The notes beneath the pieces are model-generated. The model saw nothing but the letters and a program-made list of their open reading frames with translations. It ran no database searches and was not told the origin of the DNA. This document shows positions 5,596 through 7,977 of a stretch of 7,977 bases of DNA, one piece after another. Source of the DNA: Bacteroidia bacterium (GTDB lineage: Bacteria; Bacteroidota; Bacteroidia; NS11-12g; UBA9320); assembly GCA_013042025.1 (NCBI GenBank), contig JABDQY010000108.1, positions 1-7,977 on the forward strand, given 5' to 3'. The position numbers were made by a program, and so were the translations under genes. Every line of letters begins with the position of its first letter. The first letter of the stretch is position 1.

Positions 5596-6780
5596 CTTCA
5601 CCATCTCTGCTATCGTTTTTCCTATGCTCAAACTTGAAGTAGCTGCTGGCGATGGGGCATTTATCACGTGAATAGCTCTCTTCTCTGTAACTAGCTTAAA
5701 GTCATCAAGTAAACCTCCCGTTCTATCACAAGCTTGTGCTCTTACACCTGCAGGTGCTTTAACCAAATGCTCCTCTTTTATTTCAGGGATTAGTCGCTGA
5801 AGTGCTTTTGTAAACGCTTTCTTTGAAAAGCTTCGGTACATCTCCCCCATACCCGTTTTCCAATACTTCCACATTACTTTTTGGAAACCTGGCCACGCTA
5901 GTGTTCCAGCAAACTCTTTAAAGTCAAAATCAGTCATATGGTATCCCTCTTTCTTGAAGGCTAAAACTGCATTCGGACCAGCCTCGATACCACCTTCAAT
6001 CATACGAGTAAAATGAACCCCTAAAAAAGGGAATGCAGGATCAGGAACTGGATAAATCAGATGCTTAACCAAATGCTCAGCTTCAGTTGTTAATTCATAA
6101 TACTCTCCTCTAAAAGGTATTATTCGAGTATCAATTTTCCCTAAATGCATGCTAGCAACTTTGTCTGAATAAAGACCAGCACAATTCACTACCATTTTAC
6201 ATTCAACAAAGCTTTTATTGGTTACTATTTGAACCTCATCTGTTTTTTCTTCAATCGACTTAACAACTGTGTTTAAATGGACTTCACTCCCATTTTCTTG
6301 AATTTTTTCCGCAAGCTTCTGACAAACTTCTTTGTAATTTATGATCCCGGTTTGAGGGACTTTTATTCCTTGAATTCCATTGATATGTGGTTCTATTTCT
6401 AACAAACCATCTTTGTCCAAAAATTCTAATCCTTCCAATCCGTTCTCTCTTCCTCTGTCGTAAAGATTTCTCAATCTTCCAAGCTCTGATTTATCTGTTG
6501 CTACCACAACTTTACCACACAAATCATACTTAATGTCGTTGGTCATACAAAATTCTAATAGGAAATCATATCCATTGATACAATTGGTAGCCTTGAGACT
6601 CCCGGGCTTATAATACAAACCAGAATGTATGACTCCACTGTTGTTACCAGTTTGATGATGGGCAATTTCACCTTCTTTCTCGAGCACTACAACTTTCTGG
6701 CTCGGATTGTTTTTAGATAGGTGATATGCTGTGGCTAAGCCAACTATTCCTCCACCTACAATAGCAATATCTGCTTTCAT
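5590..6780 (-). CDS. lhgO: L-2-hydroxyglutarate dehydrogenase/oxidase
   Basis: This FAD enzyme oxidises L-2-hydroxyglutarate, a wasteful side product of malate/lactate dehydrogenases and also an intermediate of some lysine/glutarate degradation routes, back to 2-oxoglutarate. In characterised relatives electrons go to oxygen or the quinone pool at the membrane. The 396-residue length is typical. The N-terminal dinucleotide fold shows IAIVGGGIVGLATAYHL with the GxGxxG glycines at 9-14 and the ribose-binding E34 in VVVLEKE. Strong family signatures are HQTGNNSGVIHSGLYY (42-57), YPVPDPAFPFLGVHFTR (243-259), EAGPNAVLAF (266-275) and the C-terminal APAGVRAQACD (342-352) and NAPSPAATSSLSIG. The ATG at 6780 begins the FAD fold directly. 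No csiD/glaH or lysine-catabolic gene is nearby, so metabolite repair is the likelier role. It follows the Vps10-type gene by 54 bases. Confidence 0.95.
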   Translation of the reverse strand: MKADIAIVGGGIVGLATAYHLSKNNPSQKVVVLEKEGEIAHHQTGNNSGVIHSGLYYKPGSLKATNCINGYDFLLEFCMTNDIKYDLCGKVVVATDKSELGRLRNLYDRGRENGLEGLEFLDKDGLLEIEPHINGIQGIKVPQTGIINYKEVCQKLAEKIQENGSEVHLNTVVKSIEEKTDEVQIVTNKSFVECKMVVNCAGLYSDKVASMHLGKIDTRIIPFRGEYYELTTEAEHLVKHLIYPVPDPAFPFLGVHFTRMIEGGIEAGPNAVLAFKKEGYHMTDFDFKEFAGTLAWPGFQKVMWKYWKTGMGEMYRSFSKKAFTKALQRLIPEIKEEHLVKAPAGVRAQACDRTGGLLDDFKLVTEKRAIHVINAPSPAATSSLSIGKTIAEMVKL

Positions 6781-6788
6781 TTATAAAA

Positions 6789-6796
6789 CGAAGGTA
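6789..6796 (-). promoter_or_regulatory. Possible -7 box TACCTTCG before lhgO
   Basis: One mismatch from TAnnTTTG on the minus strand, ending 8 bases before the lhgO ATG, in the 54-base gap after the Vps10-type gene. No -33 element at proper spacing. It suggests lhgO could be transcribed separately from the upstream gene, but support is modest. Confidence 0.3.
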
Positions 6797-6834
6797 ATAT
6801 TTCAAGAAAGCAATTTTGAACGAAGTATTTACTA

Positions 6835-7977
6835 TTAATCAACACCATGTATTGCAGGTGCACCTAGTTTCTCCAAATCTTTTACAACTGTATTAATCAA
6901 AGAATCTATCGTATTTAATTCTGTATCGAGCTCCAAAATTATTTTTTTAGCCAAAGCCAAGCTTTGTCTTGCCGTTTCCGTTGGTCCATGCATACTTCCA
7001 AACGTTGGTGCTCCGGCTCCCCAAATTCTATCGTTTAATGTTGGTGCATTTTTTTCACCCACTTGATTTTTTGTTTTAAAACCTACTATTTCTTGCTCAA
7101 ACTTTACTAAAGATTTGTTTATTGAGTCCATTAATACTAGATAAGTATCATTGCTTTGGGTTGCATTTGTTAAGGATACTTCCAAGGCACTTGCAATTTT
7201 CTTTGCTTGATTGAATTTAAATTGCAGTTCATTTCGATCGCCAACAACCGAAAGGTAGTCATCATAAAAGGCCTCTTTTTCTTCGTTCGCCACTGCAGGT
7301 ATTGTTGGCTGATATAAGGTATTTACATTGAACGTCACTTTTTCTGAGAGATTTGTTAACTTTCCGTTCTCCATTTTTACCAGCCTACCACTGTAAGTTC
7401 CTGGGGATACTAAAAACCCTTTCGCTCCAAAATTATCTAGCTTCACTCCTTTATGTACGGGTAAGCTAGAAGCACTTCTTAGGTCCCATGCAACACGATG
7501 AAATCCCTTGCTAGTAGGACTTTTTATCCGCTTATGCACTTTACCAGATTGATCTTCAATTATTAACCAATAGGTACAAGCATCTTCATTTCGTTCATCT
7601 TCTAAAGCATCCCACCCAGGAAAATCAATATCTCGAAGCTCCTTATTTAATTTTGATTCTTTTTTCTTTCGTTTTGCTTTTAAGGTCTCATACTTTTGAT
7701 TAACATAGTAGGTAAATACAGCTCCAAATTCTGGGTTTTCACCTGCATAAAAATCTCCACCTATCGAGGTCCCTTTTGCTCTTCCATTTCTTCTTGGCAC
7801 AAATAAATCTGCATCTCGTAATCCAAAAAGAGTGGCTTCATCCTTAAGCAGATCTTCGTCTATTTCTCGCAGAAAAGATATATCGTCTAACACGTAAAAA
7901 CTTCTACCAAAAGATGCTACAACTAGGTCATCTTCTCTCTTCTGAATAACCATATCTCGAAATGATATCGTTGGAAC
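6835..7977 (-). CDS. Vps10/sortilin-like BNR-repeat 'glycosyl hydrolase', C-terminal part (cut by right edge)
   Basis: The reading frame is open through the right edge, giving the last 380 residues of a large protein; the first in-frame ATG at 7953 is an internal methionine. The family, common in Bacteroidota, is about 1000 residues long, has an N-terminal sortilin/Vps10 or BNR beta-propeller and is often annotated as a glycosyl hydrolase, though catalytic activity is generally not shown. Diagnostic here is the last propeller strand, RDMVIQKREDDLVVASFGRS, then FYVLDDIS and LRDADLFVP, followed by GGDFYAGENPEFGAVFTYYV. Next come a lysine-rich segment (about 97-113), a beta-sandwich like a fibronectin type III fold (about 135-220, including HRVAWDLRS and SPGTYSGRL) and a mostly helical end (about 235-372). 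No T9SS tail is present; it ends APAIHGVD. Any signal peptide lies outside the window. It precedes lhgO in the same direction. Confidence 0.85.
   Translation of the reverse strand, partial: VPTISFRDMVIQKREDDLVVASFGRSFYVLDDISFLREIDEDLLKDEATLFGLRDADLFVPRRNGRAKGTSIGGDFYAGENPEFGAVFTYYVNQKYETLKAKRKKKESKLNKELRDIDFPGWDALEDERNEDACTYWLIIEDQSGKVHKRIKSPTSKGFHRVAWDLRSASSLPVHKGVKLDNFGAKGFLVSPGTYSGRLVKMENGKLTNLSEKVTFNVNTLYQPTIPAVANEEKEAFYDDYLSVVGDRNELQFKFNQAKKIASALEVSLTNATQSNDTYLVLMDSINKSLVKFEQEIVGFKTKNQVGEKNAPTLNDRIWGAGAPTFGSMHGPTETARQSLALAKKIILELDTELNTIDSLINTVVKDLEKLGAPAIHGVD

Noticed and set aside
7953..7977. Start of the right-hand gene at the ATG at 7953
   Set aside because: The frame stays open to the edge and the preceding residues VPTISFRD match the family's propeller strand, so this is an internal methionine.
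1..7977. A new defence, mobile or biosynthetic system
   Set aside because: No transposase, integrase, toxin-antitoxin pair, CRISPR repeats, direct-repeat boundaries or composition shift were seen; most genes belong to widespread families in a compact chromosomal layout.

Overview
The window looks like ordinary chromosomal DNA from a member of the Bacteroidota, most likely a Flavobacteriales-type organism. The base composition is clearly AT-rich. Shine-Dalgarno sequences are mostly absent before the start codons. TAnnTTTG-type -7 promoter boxes lie just before several starts. One secreted protein carries a C-terminal tail of the type IX secretion (T9SS) kind, and the gene families (Vps10/BNR 'glycosyl hydrolase', LhgO, YraN, DoxX-like, DnaG) fit that group. 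I see no insertion sequence, integrase, CRISPR array, tRNA or rRNA.

Layout from left to right: (1) the 5' part of dnaG (DNA primase) on the minus strand, running off the left edge. (2) A 132-base divergent spacer. (3) A plus-strand run of three closely spaced genes: an M20-family amidohydrolase, a YraN-family nuclease-fold protein and a DoxX-like four-helix membrane protein. (4) A minus-strand pair: a low-molecular-weight protein tyrosine phosphatase upstream of a secreted endonuclease/exonuclease/phosphatase (EEP) protein with a T9SS sorting tail. The EEP stop overlaps the DoxX-like stop tail to tail. (5) A 190-base divergent spacer with promoter-like sites. (6) A plus-strand pair of small membrane proteins: a 114-residue protein whose first 40 residues align without gaps to the start of the next gene, then a 169-residue DUF456 protein. 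(7) On the minus strand, lhgO (L-2-hydroxyglutarate dehydrogenase/oxidase), whose stop overlaps the DUF456 stop. (8) Also on the minus strand, upstream of lhgO, the C-terminal 380 residues of a large Vps10/sortilin-like BNR-repeat 'glycosyl hydrolase' that begins beyond the right edge. No gene-free stretch reaches 300 bases.

The genes do not form one obvious pathway. They are mostly housekeeping and repair functions (replication priming, repair of the metabolite L-2-hydroxyglutarate, amino-acid deacylation), envelope proteins of unknown role and two probable exported proteins. I found no clear sign of a new defence, mobile or biosynthetic system. The points worth a second look are the half-size DUF456-like partner gene, a 10-bp perfect hairpin beside the DUF456 promoter whose half-site recurs in the upstream spacer, the near-leaderless promoter pattern, and two convergent gene pairs with overlapping stop codons.
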